Source of the DNA: Phytohabitans maris
GTDB lineage: Bacteria > Actinomycetota > Actinomycetes > Mycobacteriales > Micromonosporaceae
Reading direction: 5' to 3'
NCBI RefSeq assembly: GCF_031085175.1
Contig: NZ_JAVHUY010000067.1
Coordinates: 1 to 42,837 of the forward strand
Length of the DNA: 42,837 bases
A program made the position numbers and the translations under genes. The notes beneath the pieces were generated by a model. It did no database searches. It saw only the letters and a list, made by a program, of their open reading frames with translations, and was not told where the DNA came from. Below are positions 16,703 through 24,456 of this stretch, in pieces; within the stretch, counting starts at the first letter, position 1; every line of letters begins with the position of its first letter.

Positions 16703-17935
16703 TCAGGCGCGCGTCTCGGCGAGCGAGAGGCGCCGGTTGCCGAGGTCCTGGCCGAGCCGGCGGCTCCGGTCCAGTTGCTGGAGAGTGCGAAACGCGTGTG
16801 CGGCCGACACGAGCGTGACGTGGTGGTGCCAGCCCGCCCACGTCCGTCCTTTGTAGCGCCCGAGGCCGAGGTCGTCCGCGAGGAACCGCCGGTCGTGTTC
16901 GACCCGCCACTGGAGCTTCGTCAGCCGCGCGAGCTGGCTCAGCGGCGTGGTGTACGGGAGATCGCTGAGCCAGTAGCAGGTGGGCTCCGGCCTTCCCGAC
17001 GGCCACTCGACGACCAACCAGCGCGCCCCGGCCGTAAACCCGCCATCGTGCTCGCCGGTCCTCGGATCGCGGACGCGTACGAAGATGAAGCGGGTCTGCG
17101 CGATCCGCAGCTCGCCGTCCTGGCCCCTCACCGGCTGCCGCCAGCCGAGCACCTGTGGCGCGATCTGCTCGCCCCGCGTCACGATGTCCCGCACGGCGAG
17201 GCGCTCCCCCGCCCACGCCTCGGGGCACGCGGTTACCGCGGGCTCGATCTCCACGACGTAGGGAAACCCGCGGCTCTCCAACGTTTTCGCGAGCTCCAGC
17301 CCGCCGCCGAGCGGACGGTCGGGGACGACGACGGGCGGCCGCAGTCCCCAAGCGGCCATCTCGTCGAGCATGTCGACGGCGAGCTGCCACTTTCGCCGGT
17401 GCCCGACCCCCTCCGGGATCCCGGTCCTGGCCCGCAGCTCCACGACGCCGGAGCGTGGGTCGGCCAGGGCGGGGTCCCAGCTCTCCGGCAGGAACAGCCG
17501 CCAGTTGGCCGGGCAGGAGGCGTCCTCCGACGTGAGGTGGACGCCGACGCCGATCTGGCAGTTGGCCATGCGGTTCGAGACGCCGGTGTCCTGCCGGGCT
17601 ACGCCGGCCAGCGTCCCTCCGTGCTTGTGCAATGTCGTCTGTCCGAGCACCCAGGCGTCCGGACTGACGCTTTCCAGGAACCGCTCGGAGAGCCGCCGCC
17701 GCACCGGCGTGGGATCCCAAGGGCTCACACTGACGAAGTGGTTGAGTGACTGCTCGTGCAGCTCGCTCGGCGCCCGGGCCGCCCGCAGCCGCCGCTTCCG
17801 CTTGTCGCCGAGCACGAGACAACGAAGGTAGTACTCGCTCCGCTCCCGCCACGTGGCTCGTCTCAGTGAAGAGAACACGTCGCTCGCGAACTCCGCCAGC
17901 GACGACCGCAGTTCGTCGCCGCACACACCATCCAT
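16703..17935 (-). CDS. IS701-family transposase-like protein with altered catalytic site
   Basis: 410 residues from ATG 17935 (GGGGG lies about 6 bases upstream). It matches IS701-type DDE transposases from end to end: an N-terminal GDELRSSLAEF region, HFVSVSPWD, GVARQ then NCQIGV, and CPANWRLFLPESWD. The first catalytic aspartate is normally in a W-V-V-D-D-T-G-F motif; here the place reads WVLGQTTLH (G98-Q99). The second Asp region is VVVPDRPLGGG instead of the usual D-A-G-Y-G. A WRVE glutamate is kept (E346). No terminal inverted repeats were found around the gene, and it sits 41 bases behind the M23 peptidase gene and 39 before the HTH gene. A dead or domesticated transposase is more likely than a live IS. 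Confidence 0.78.
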   Translation of the reverse strand: MDGVCGDELRSSLAEFASDVFSSLRRATWRERSEYYLRCLVLGDKRKRRLRAARAPSELHEQSLNHFVSVSPWDPTPVRRRLSERFLESVSPDAWVLGQTTLHKHGGTLAGVARQDTGVSNRMANCQIGVGVHLTSEDASCPANWRLFLPESWDPALADPRSGVVELRARTGIPEGVGHRRKWQLAVDMLDEMAAWGLRPPVVVPDRPLGGGLELAKTLESRGFPYVVEIEPAVTACPEAWAGERLAVRDIVTRGEQIAPQVLGWRQPVRGQDGELRIAQTRFIFVRVRDPRTGEHDGGFTAGARWLVVEWPSGRPEPTCYWLSDLPYTTPLSQLARLTKLQWRVEHDRRFLADDLGLGRYKGRTWAGWHHHVTLVSAAHAFRTLQQLDRSRRLGQDLGNRRLSLAETRA

Positions 17936-17976
17936 GCCAGCCCCCGCTGAAAAATGACCTCGGCCCGGTCGTACCG

Positions 17977-19467
17977 CTAGAGCCACGGCGTCGGATCGAC
18001 CGGCCGCCCGCCGATCCTGACCTCGAAGTGCAGGTGAGGCCCGGTCGACGCCCCGGTGGATCCGATCAATCCGATCACCTGGCCGGCCTTGACCTTCTGC
18101 CCGGTGGACACCAGGATCTTCGACTGGTGCGCGTAGCAGGTGGACAGGCGCTTTCCGTCGTACTGACCGTGGTTGATGCACGTGTAGTTGCCGTAGCCGC
18201 CGTTCCAGCCGCTCTGGGTGACGACGCCGTCGGCCGCCGCCCGGATGGGTTTGCCCATCGGCGCCGCGATGTCCACGCCCGCGTGCAGCTGCCATCGGTG
18301 ATAGAAGGGGTCGAACCGGTTGCCGAAGGGACTGGTTCTCCTTCCTTCGACGGGCATCCCGAGCCGTCCGTCACCGAGACGCGCGACGTCGTCCGCCGCC
18401 TCTTGGGCACTGAGGATCGTCTCGCGCACGTCCGAGTCGACCCGCTGCTTCAGGGCCGCGACGCTCGCCTTCGCCTCTTTGAGCTTTTCCGTGTCGGCGT
18501 CGAGTTGCTTTTTCGCTGCGTCGAGGTCGCGTTCCTTCGCCGCCACCGCCTGCGCGAGGCTCTCCGCTGCCCGTTCCTGCGTGGCCAGCTGAGCCACGGC
18601 GTCCGCGCTGATCGCGGTCGGATCGGTGGGGCGGGCGGAGAGGGACGTAGTGGCTCCGATGTAGAGCTGCCGGGCTTCCCGTGCCACGAGTTCCCGGCGC
18701 ACCTGCGTTTCGACAGCCATGGCGGCGAGTCGTTTCCGATCCTCGTCCAGCTTGGCGGTCAGCTCGTCCACCCGCTTCTTGTCCTTCGCCACCGTGGCTT
18801 CCAGATCGCGGGCGAGCCGCAGCGCGTCCTGGAAGGCGGCGAGCGTGCGGCTTTCCGCGTCGGTCGGTTCGTCGACGGGTGGGTCCGGGTAGGGGTTCTC
18901 GTCGTCGTTCGGCGGTCGGGGGGCTTGTGGTTTCGCCGGGTTGGGTTTTGGTTTCGCCTCCTTGGCCGGCGCCTCCGGCGCGCCGGAGGGCGTTGCCGTC
19001 GGGACCGGGCTGGCGGACGGCGAAGGGCCGGCCGTGCCGTCCGGAGTACCGGGACTGGCGGAAGCTGTGGGGTCAGGCGAGCCCGACGGCGACGGCGGCG
19101 CCGGCGTGCCGGTGTCTCCGGGCGCGGGCGGCGGCTCGGTACCACTCGGCGCGGTCGGGCCGGCCGACGGTGCCGCGGACGGTGCCGGCTCGGCCGCCGG
19201 AGGCGGGGACGGTGGCGGCTCGGCGGCGGGCGGCGTGGACGGTTCGGAGGGTGCGGCCGCGGGCGACGCGGGCTGGGCGGCACTCTGGCTGGTGGTCGGT
19301 TCCGCGGACTCCGCCGGCGCGGAGGGAGCGGCTTCCGGCGCCGGCGGCGTCGAGGGGGCCGCGTACGCCCCGCTCGGCGGAACGGCACCGATACCGATCA
19401 CGAACGCGGTGAAGGTGCAGACAAGCGTGCGCCGGCACGTGACGGCTCCGGCTGCGAGTCGAAACAT
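17977..19467 (-). CDS. Secreted M23 metallopeptidase with Pro-rich and coiled-coil regions
   Basis: 496 residues from ATG 19467 (ribosome site GGGGGAG). A signal peptide (residues 1-37, ending AYAAP) is followed by about 170 residues of Pro/Ala/Ser repeats that may span the wall, an amphipathic coiled coil (about 205-385), and a C-terminal LytM/M23 domain with the zinc motifs H-x3-D (LHAGVDIAAPMG) and H-x-H (GPHLHFEV). M23 enzymes cut peptidoglycan cross-bridges; the coiled coil resembles EnvC/NlpD-like or actinobacterial RipA-type regulators. All zinc ligands visible are intact. It is the first gene of a minus-strand run with the transposase-like and HTH genes, and probably opens the wall for surface display. 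Confidence 0.9.
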   Translation of the reverse strand: MFRLAAGAVTCRRTLVCTFTAFVIGIGAVPPSGAYAAPSTPPAPEAAPSAPAESAEPTTSQSAAQPASPAAAPSEPSTPPAAEPPPSPPPAAEPAPSAAPSAGPTAPSGTEPPPAPGDTGTPAPPSPSGSPDPTASASPGTPDGTAGPSPSASPVPTATPSGAPEAPAKEAKPKPNPAKPQAPRPPNDDENPYPDPPVDEPTDAESRTLAAFQDALRLARDLEATVAKDKKRVDELTAKLDEDRKRLAAMAVETQVRRELVAREARQLYIGATTSLSARPTDPTAISADAVAQLATQERAAESLAQAVAAKERDLDAAKKQLDADTEKLKEAKASVAALKQRVDSDVRETILSAQEAADDVARLGDGRLGMPVEGRRTSPFGNRFDPFYHRWQLHAGVDIAAPMGKPIRAAADGVVTQSGWNGGYGNYTCINHGQYDGKRLSTCYAHQSKILVSTGQKVKAGQVIGLIGSTGASTGPHLHFEVRIGGRPVDPTPWL

Positions 19468-19626
19468 GGCTCCCCCTATCCGAAGTCCTCCCCGACTGAT
19501 CACGCACCGTCGCCTCGGGCTATGACGTCCCCTGGGGACGCGGATCCGAGCACGCTCAAACCGCGGGCAGCCGCGACCATCCAGGCATACTGCGTCACGA
19601 TTCATCCCTTTTGTGGAGTACGGGGC

Positions 19627-20322
19627 GTGAGATTGTGGCGGAGTACGGCAGACGTGTGCTGGCCGCGGTTCGGGCGGCGCCCGACGCGCGTCGTGGAGAC
19701 CGGCGAAACCGATCGGGTCGTTGGCAGGGCGAGCTGCCGGGTCCTGCGCCGCGAGGAGGTCCAGATACTCCTGCGGTACGCCGACGACCAGGTCCGCGCG
19801 GCCCTGCCGTACGGGCGCAAAGCCGTGCTCGCCGCGTTCCGGGACGGGATGGTCCTCAAGGTCATGTACGCGTGGGGGCTGCGCCGGCGCGAGGCGGTCC
19901 TCCTCGACGTCGCCGACTGGCTCCCAAACCTGCACGCGCCCGAGCTCGGGGCGTTCGGCGCGCTTCGGGTGCGGCGGGGTCCCGCGGGGCCCGCCCAGAC
20001 CACGACCCGCGTCGTGCTGAGCCTGTTTCCGTGGGCGGTCACCGAGGTGGAGCGGTACCTGAGCGTGGTGCGTCCGCTGATCGGCGGGCCGAGCGGCGCG
20101 ACGATGTGGCCGGCCGCCCGCGACGGGCGGCTCTCCACAAAGGACCTGAGCCAGCTGATGGCGGGCTACTGTGCCGCCGCCGGCCTCGGCACCGGCTTCG
20201 ACCCGCACACGCTCCGGCTCTCCTACATACGGCACCTGCTCGAAGACGGCGTCCCCCAGCAGCTGGTGCGCGATCAGGTCGGGGAGGCCGACCTGGTCGG
20301 CTTCTCCGCGTTCGAGGACTGA
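19627..20322 (+). pseudogene. Tyrosine recombinase/integrase lacking the catalytic tyrosine
   Basis: The 231-residue frame from GTG 19627 (GGAG upstream; ATG 19522 is an alternative) has the integrase core: Arg I in YAWGLRRREAVLLDV, and HxxR as DPHTLRLSYIRHLLEDG. Related actinobacterial integrases continue with QVGH and an A-I-Y-T nucleophile segment. Here VGH is VGE and the protein stops at GFSAFED before any tyrosine. The N-terminal core-binding part is also short and poorly conserved. It is probably a relic of an integrated element, though the even coding quality leaves room for a DNA-binding remnant. Its last 49 bases overlap the convergent small membrane gene, so the truncation may have come with the arrival of the sortase operon. 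Confidence 0.65.
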
Positions 20323-20489
20323 TCGGCGACCGAGTCCACCTGCACGTCGTCGAAGGGCAGCAGGATCGGCTCGAGGAACGGAAAGACCACCCGCCAGAGC
20401 AGGACGGCGACGATCCCACCCAGGACCGCCACCGCGACCAGCCGCCCCAGCCGCCGGAACGGAAGGTGGCGCCACAGCCACGCGTACAT
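20274..20489 (-). CDS. Small membrane protein encoded downstream of sortase E
   Basis: 71 residues: MYAWLWRHLPFRRLGRL, one transmembrane helix (about 17-34), an FPFLEPILLPFDDVQVD stretch, and a polar tail. Short proteins with the W-R-x-L-P start and FPxxxP...DV tail are common in actinobacteria, often close to class E sortase genes, but I know of no assigned function. It starts 3 bases after the sortase stop and is the last gene of a four-gene operon. Its 3' end runs 49 bases into the convergent integrase relic. Confidence 0.7.
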   Translation of the reverse strand: MYAWLWRHLPFRRLGRLVAVAVLGGIVAVLLWRVVFPFLEPILLPFDDVQVDSVADQSSNAEKPTRSASPT

Positions 20490-20492
20490 CGC

Positions 20493-21224
20493 CTAGCTCC
20501 TCAACTCGGCTGGACTGCCCGCCACGCGTTCCTGAGCCCGGACGAGCTCGGCGCGCACCACGAGCCGGTGACCGTTGCTCCACTTTGGATGGCACGTGGT
20601 CAGGGTGAGCAGCTTGGCCGTCGGTGCGCCGCCGCGACTTCCGGGCGCCGGAGCGATGACCTCCACCGCGTCCGGCTTGACCACACTCAGGCCGGTGACC
20701 CGGTAGACGTACCAGCTCGTCCTCGTCTCGACGACGATCACGTCGCTCGACCGGACCTCGTCGAGCCGCCAGAAGATGGCTGGGGTACGGTGTCCGGCCA
20801 CGGAGAAGTTGCCCACCTCCCCCGGCAGGGCGGTACCCGGGTAGTGCCCCGGCGCGTACCGGATGTCCCGCGACCGCACGCCTTCCACCACCACCCACCG
20901 CTTGCCGAGCTTGGGAATGTGCAGCCGCGCGACCGCCTCCCCCGGAGGGCCGCCCTGATCGCCGGAGCCGGACCGGTTGCCCGGCGCCTTCGACCCGCCT
21001 CCGGACGGCGCGGGAGTGGCCGGGCCGACGGTTGGGGCATCGCCGGACGCGCCCCAGCGCTCGTCGAGCTGCTGGTCCAGCTGTCCCTGCCGCGCGTCGA
21101 TCGCCCCGGTCTGGCCCCACACGGCGTACCCGGCGAAGAGCATCGTCACCAGGCCGAGCGTGGTCATGAGCTCGCCCAACGTCCGGGTCGCGATCCGCAG
21201 GGCGGCGCCGGCTCGGCCGCTCAT
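20493..21224 (-). CDS. srtE: Class E sortase
   Basis: 243 residues from ATG 21224, which overlaps the stop of the lipoprotein gene (ATGA). An N-terminal membrane helix (about 15-37) and a Gly/Ser/Pro linker (to 95) precede the sortase barrel (96-230). The catalytic triad is visible: H145 in VAGHRT, C211 in TLTTCHP, and R220 in HRLVV. The T-C-H-P context and actinobacterial setting fit class E, which usually recognises LAxTG and attaches proteins to peptidoglycan. Possible substrates in the window are the LAATG peptide (10412) and the LPVTG adhesin (24457). The latter's motif is not the class E preference, so the pairing is an inference from location. Confidence 0.9.
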   Translation of the reverse strand: MSGRAGAALRIATRTLGELMTTLGLVTMLFAGYAVWGQTGAIDARQGQLDQQLDERWGASGDAPTVGPATPAPSGGGSKAPGNRSGSGDQGGPPGEAVARLHIPKLGKRWVVVEGVRSRDIRYAPGHYPGTALPGEVGNFSVAGHRTPAIFWRLDEVRSSDVIVVETRTSWYVYRVTGLSVVKPDAVEVIAPAPGSRGGAPTAKLLTLTTCHPKWSNGHRLVVRAELVRAQERVAGSPAELRS

Positions 21225-21952
21225 CGCGTCCCCGGGGAAGGGCTGGCGCCGCTGGCCGCGAGCCGCTCCCGCAACGCCGGCTCCGCATCGACCCGCTGCC
21301 GGCCGAGCCGGGACAGGTCCAATGTGATGGGTGGCTTGCCATTGCGGATTTCCAGGCGGCGCAGCCGGCCTTCGTGGTCGAGCCAGTAATGGATCTGTTG
21401 GGCACCTTGTGCCCGCGCTTCGCCGTCCCCGACCCGGGGCCCGCTGAAGACGTCGACCGCCGTGCCGCTGAGCGTGTCCGCGCGGAGCCAGGACGCATCG
21501 TTGTTGATCAGCAGCTGCGGGTTTTCCGGCCGGTCGCTGGCGAGCCGCAGGCTGGTCGCCAACGCCAGGTGCAGTGGGTTGCGGTCGGGCTGCAACGGGT
21601 CGACCTGCCAGTCGCCCTTCTGGCCCACCGTGGCGAAACTCCGCAGTCCCCACACCACCCGCTGGCGTTCGATGGCTCGGCCGTCCGGGGCCAGGGTGAC
21701 GAGCTCGCCGTCACCGAGGTGGTCGCGCCAGTCCACGATGGCCTCGATCTGGCTGACCCCCAGGCCCGGCACGGGCACGACCGCGGTCAGGTGTGCGCCT
21801 CCCGCGTCGTGGTTCAGGAAGAGCACGGCCGCCAGCCGCTCGGCCTCGTCCGAGCTCACGATCCGCGCGGTGGGTTCGGCCGGCGGCTCGGCGCATCCGC
21901 CGGCGAGAAACAGCAGCGCGGTCAGTACCGCCGCGACGCCCCGGGCGGTCAC
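21221..21952 (-). CDS. Lipoprotein of unknown function in the sortase operon
   Basis: 243 residues from GTG 21952, which overlaps the stop of the beta-helix gene (GTGA), with GGAGAG upstream. A lipoprotein signal ends at L-A-G-G-C20, so the mature protein is anchored to the outer face of the membrane. The rest looks like an alpha/beta domain of LppX/LolA-like character (LINNDASWLRADTLSG, QQIHYWLDHEGRLRRLEIR), which in relatives can bind lipids or act as a wall factor. This assignment is tentative. Its stop overlaps the sortase ATG. It may present substrates to the sortase or sense wall assembly. Confidence 0.72.
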   Translation of the reverse strand: MTARGVAAVLTALLFLAGGCAEPPAEPTARIVSSDEAERLAAVLFLNHDAGGAHLTAVVPVPGLGVSQIEAIVDWRDHLGDGELVTLAPDGRAIERQRVVWGLRSFATVGQKGDWQVDPLQPDRNPLHLALATSLRLASDRPENPQLLINNDASWLRADTLSGTAVDVFSGPRVGDGEARAQGAQQIHYWLDHEGRLRRLEIRNGKPPITLDLSRLGRQRVDAEPALRERLAASGASPSPGTR

Positions 21953-23196
21953 CTGCTCTCCAGCACGGCGGGCACCTCTTCGGAGTTCGCGGGGACCGGC
22001 ACCGAAGCGACGTCGACCGCGCCGGGCGGATCGCCGGCGGGCGCGACGGGTAGGGCGGCCGGGTCCGGCATCCCGGGCTGCTCGGCGGGCGCCGGCACGT
22101 CCCGGAACGACATGCCCGGCGGTGCGGCGGCTCCACTCTGGACGGCGGCGGACCCCATGGCGGCCGCGGACGTGGTGACGACCTCCTCGCGGTTGCGCAC
22201 CTGCCGGTTGCCGTCGATCCGGTTGTCGCGCGCGGGAAAGTCCAGCGCGTCCGCCACGACGATGCCGGCGCCCGGATGCCCGCTGATGAGATTGCGGGTG
22301 ACTTCGTTGCCGCTCCCGCCGCTGATGCCGACGCCGATCCCGAAGCCTCCTTCCGCCTGGGCCGGCGTACTCGCCTCGGCGTTGTCGACGATCGCGTTGC
22401 CAGCGACCAGGATCTGCGCCTGCGGCGCGTACGACTCGAGCATGTCCGTCGCGATCGTGAGCCCGACACGGTTGTGGGTGATGCGGTTGCCGACAACGGA
22501 AATGCCCACCGAGGCGTTGGTGAACTCCATGCCGACCGCGTTCCGCTCGGTCACGTTCGCCTCGACCCGCACGTCGCAGGGCTTGCACTGTCCGACGTAG
22601 ACGCCGGAGTCGGCGTGCCCGGACGCGTAGTTCTCCTTGATGACGCCGACGCGTGCGTCGAAGGCGTAGATCCCGTAGAGCGCGTTGTTGTACGCGGTCA
22701 CGTGGGTGGCCCTGAACCCGATCAGCGGCGGAAACTTCGACGTGTCCAGCTTGCTGTAGTCGCGGCCGCCGGCTCCGGCCCCGTGCAGGGCATCGTCGGT
22801 GACGCCGGTGAAGAGCACGCCGTTGAAGAGATGGTTGCGGACGGTCAGGTTCTCCACGGCGGTACGGGAAGCGGTGACGGTGATGCCGTTGCCCCGCCGG
22901 AACTGCCCGTCGATCACGACCCCGTTGCGGTCGGCGCCGCGCACGGTGATTCCCGGCCGGTACACCTTGACGGACTCGGTGTAGACGCCCTTGTCGATGA
23001 GGACGAGGTCGCCGACACGCGCGGCGTCGACAGCCTCCTGGATCGTCGGCGCATCCGCCGGCACCCGGATCGTGACCGGGCCGGATCCGCTCGGGCGCCG
23101 TACGCCGCCGTCGTCGACGTGCAGGCACCCGCCGAGGAAGCCGACGGTGAGCAGTGTCCACAGTGCAACCTGGTACCCGGGGTTTACGTGCCGCAC
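21949..23196 (-). CDS. Right-handed parallel beta-helix lipoprotein
   Basis: 415 residues from GTG 23196 (GAGGA 7 bases upstream). A lipoprotein signal ends at L-G-G-C24. From about 45 the protein has the carbohydrate-binding/pectate-lyase-like fold: PADAPTIQEAVDAARVGDLV, GVYTESVKVYRPGITVRGAD, then coil repeats such as NLTVRNHLFNGVLF, NNALYGIYAF and NRITHNRVGL. A C-x-x-C pair (CKPC) lies near residue 205. The last about 100 residues are Pro/Ala-rich and probably a wall spacer. Such solenoids bind or cut long polysaccharides; no catalytic residues can be named. It heads a four-gene overlapping operon that ends in sortase E, and shares a 27-base divergent start region with the DyP gene. Confidence 0.82.
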   Translation of the reverse strand: MRHVNPGYQVALWTLLTVGFLGGCLHVDDGGVRRPSGSGPVTIRVPADAPTIQEAVDAARVGDLVLIDKGVYTESVKVYRPGITVRGADRNGVVIDGQFRRGNGITVTASRTAVENLTVRNHLFNGVLFTGVTDDALHGAGAGGRDYSKLDTSKFPPLIGFRATHVTAYNNALYGIYAFDARVGVIKENYASGHADSGVYVGQCKPCDVRVEANVTERNAVGMEFTNASVGISVVGNRITHNRVGLTIATDMLESYAPQAQILVAGNAIVDNAEASTPAQAEGGFGIGVGISGGSGNEVTRNLISGHPGAGIVVADALDFPARDNRIDGNRQVRNREEVVTTSAAAMGSAAVQSGAAAPPGMSFRDVPAPAEQPGMPDPAALPVAPAGDPPGAVDVASVPVPANSEEVPAVLESR

Positions 23197-23223
23197 GTCG
23201 CCGTCCTCAGCTATCTTCGCCGC

Positions 23224-24381
23224 ATGAATCACCACATAGTGCACTCGCCTGGACACATTGGGCATGACGCGACCGCGTCCCGCCGTGGCGTCGTACGAGG
23301 GCTGATGGGTGGCGCCGCGGGACTGGCCATCGGGGCCACCGCGAGTTGCCGGCGCGGCAAGGGACCCCACGACACCGGGTCCGCTCCGACCATTCCGTTC
23401 CACGGTGGACGGCAGGCCGGCGTCGACACTCCGCCGCAGACTCACGCCCTGGTCGTCGGCTACGCCCTGGCCCCCGGGGTGGTCCGCGACCAGCTCGTCC
23501 GGGCGCTCGGCGACTGGACCACCGCCGCGTCCGCGATGACCTCCGGCCGCAGCTCCGAACCGGCGCTGGCCGGCACGTCGCCGGCACGACTCACCATCAC
23601 GGTCGGCTTCAGTGGCGGCCTGTTCAAGGCGCTCGGGCTCGCTCCGGCACCGGGCATGGTGGATCTGCCCGCGTTTCCCGGCGACCGGCTCGATCCCAAC
23701 CGCACCGGGGCGGACGTGGGCGTACAGCTCTGTGCCGACGACCCCATGCAGCTCGCCGGCGCGGCCGCCGTGCTGAACCGCCTCGCCGACGGCGTGCTCC
23801 TGCCCCGCTGGCAGCGGCTGGGACTGCGGCCGACCCGTCAGGTGGGTACGCCCCGCAACCTGTTCGGCTTCAAGGACGGTACGGCCAATCCCACCGATCT
23901 GGACCGGCACGTCTGGCGTCCCGACGGGAGCACGTTCCTGGTCGTCCGGCAGATCCGCATGGACGTCCCGAAATTCACCGCGTTGCCGCTGCCGGACCAG
24001 GAGGCGGTGATCGGCCGCTCCCGGGAGAGCGGGGCGCCGCTGGGGGCGCGCGTCGAGACGGACGAGGTGGACCTGTTCGCCCGAACGGACGACGGCGCCT
24101 ACGTCATTCCCGCGACCGCCCACGTCCGGGCCGCCCATCCCCGCTTCGACGGCGGCGCCGAGATGCTCCGCCGCGGGTACACGTACGTCGACGGCGCCGG
24201 TGAGGTCGGCCTGCTCTTTCTCGCCTTCATGCGCGATCCGGAGCTGTTCGTCCGCGTCCAACGTCGACTGTCCGCAGTGGACGGACTCCGGCACTTCACC
24301 GAGACGCGCGGTTCGGCCCTGTTCTGGATCCCGCCGGGCGTGGCCGAGGGCGACTGGATCGGCTCCGCCCTGCTGGGCTGA
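23224..24381 (+). CDS. Tat-exported DyP-type heme peroxidase
   Basis: 385 residues. The N-terminus has a twin-arginine signal (SRRGVVRG at 19-26, hydrophobic stretch, A-x-A-S-C near 42); the Cys may make it a lipoprotein. The DyP signatures follow: GFKDGTANP with catalytic Asp218, then AHVRAAHPR carrying the probable proximal heme His, and the C-terminal GLLFLAFMRD with the conserved heme-pocket Arg nearby. DyP peroxidases reduce peroxide while oxidising dyes, phenolics or heme. EfeB relatives serve iron uptake, but no efeU/efeO is present. It may protect or cross-link surface material of the neighbouring adhesin. The start (ATG 23224) has no ribosome site, which suggests a leaderless transcript. 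Confidence 0.9.
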   Translation: MNHHIVHSPGHIGHDATASRRGVVRGLMGGAAGLAIGATASCRRGKGPHDTGSAPTIPFHGGRQAGVDTPPQTHALVVGYALAPGVVRDQLVRALGDWTTAASAMTSGRSSEPALAGTSPARLTITVGFSGGLFKALGLAPAPGMVDLPAFPGDRLDPNRTGADVGVQLCADDPMQLAGAAAVLNRLADGVLLPRWQRLGLRPTRQVGTPRNLFGFKDGTANPTDLDRHVWRPDGSTFLVVRQIRMDVPKFTALPLPDQEAVIGRSRESGAPLGARVETDEVDLFARTDDGAYVIPATAHVRAAHPRFDGGAEMLRRGYTYVDGAGEVGLLFLAFMRDPELFVRVQRRLSAVDGLRHFTETRGSALFWIPPGVAEGDWIGSALLG

Positions 24382-24397
24382 CCGGCCCGCACCGGGC

Positions 24398-24439
24398 AAG
24401 GTGATGTCCCCGCCGCTGGAAGCGACGGGGACACACCTT
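24398..24439. terminator. Strong bidirectional terminator hairpin
   Basis: An almost perfect 42-base inverted repeat: AAGGTG-A-TGTCCCCG-C-CGCT, loop GGA, AGCG-A-CGGGGACA-CACCTT. It sits 16 bases after the DyP stop and 17 bases after the adhesin stop, so it should end both convergent transcripts. Confidence 0.8.
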
Positions 24440-24456
24440 CGTGAGCTACCTTCCGG

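Noticed and set aside
18800-19450. Pro/Ala-rich repeats as a DNA repeat or CRISPR array
   Set aside because: Irregular low-complexity coding sequence of the M23 linker; no regular direct repeats with unique spacers anywhere in the window.
17746-19521. Upstream extension of the integrase-like frame as an 858-residue protein
   Set aside because: The extension is antisense to the M23 peptidase and transposase-like genes, with Gly/Arg repeats mirroring the Pro-rich linker; only the last about 230 codons have recombinase features.
19468-21498. Upstream extension of the M23 frame to 1173 residues
   Set aside because: Antisense to the integrase relic and out of frame with the sortase gene; signal peptide and ribosome site at 19467 fix the real start.
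23224-24381. EfeUOB iron-uptake system
   Set aside because: DyP resembles EfeB, but no permease or EfeO partner lies next to it.
23197-24399. Upstream extension of the beta-helix frame to 816 residues
   Set aside because: It is antisense to the DyP gene; a lipoprotein signal with GAGGA places the start at 23196.
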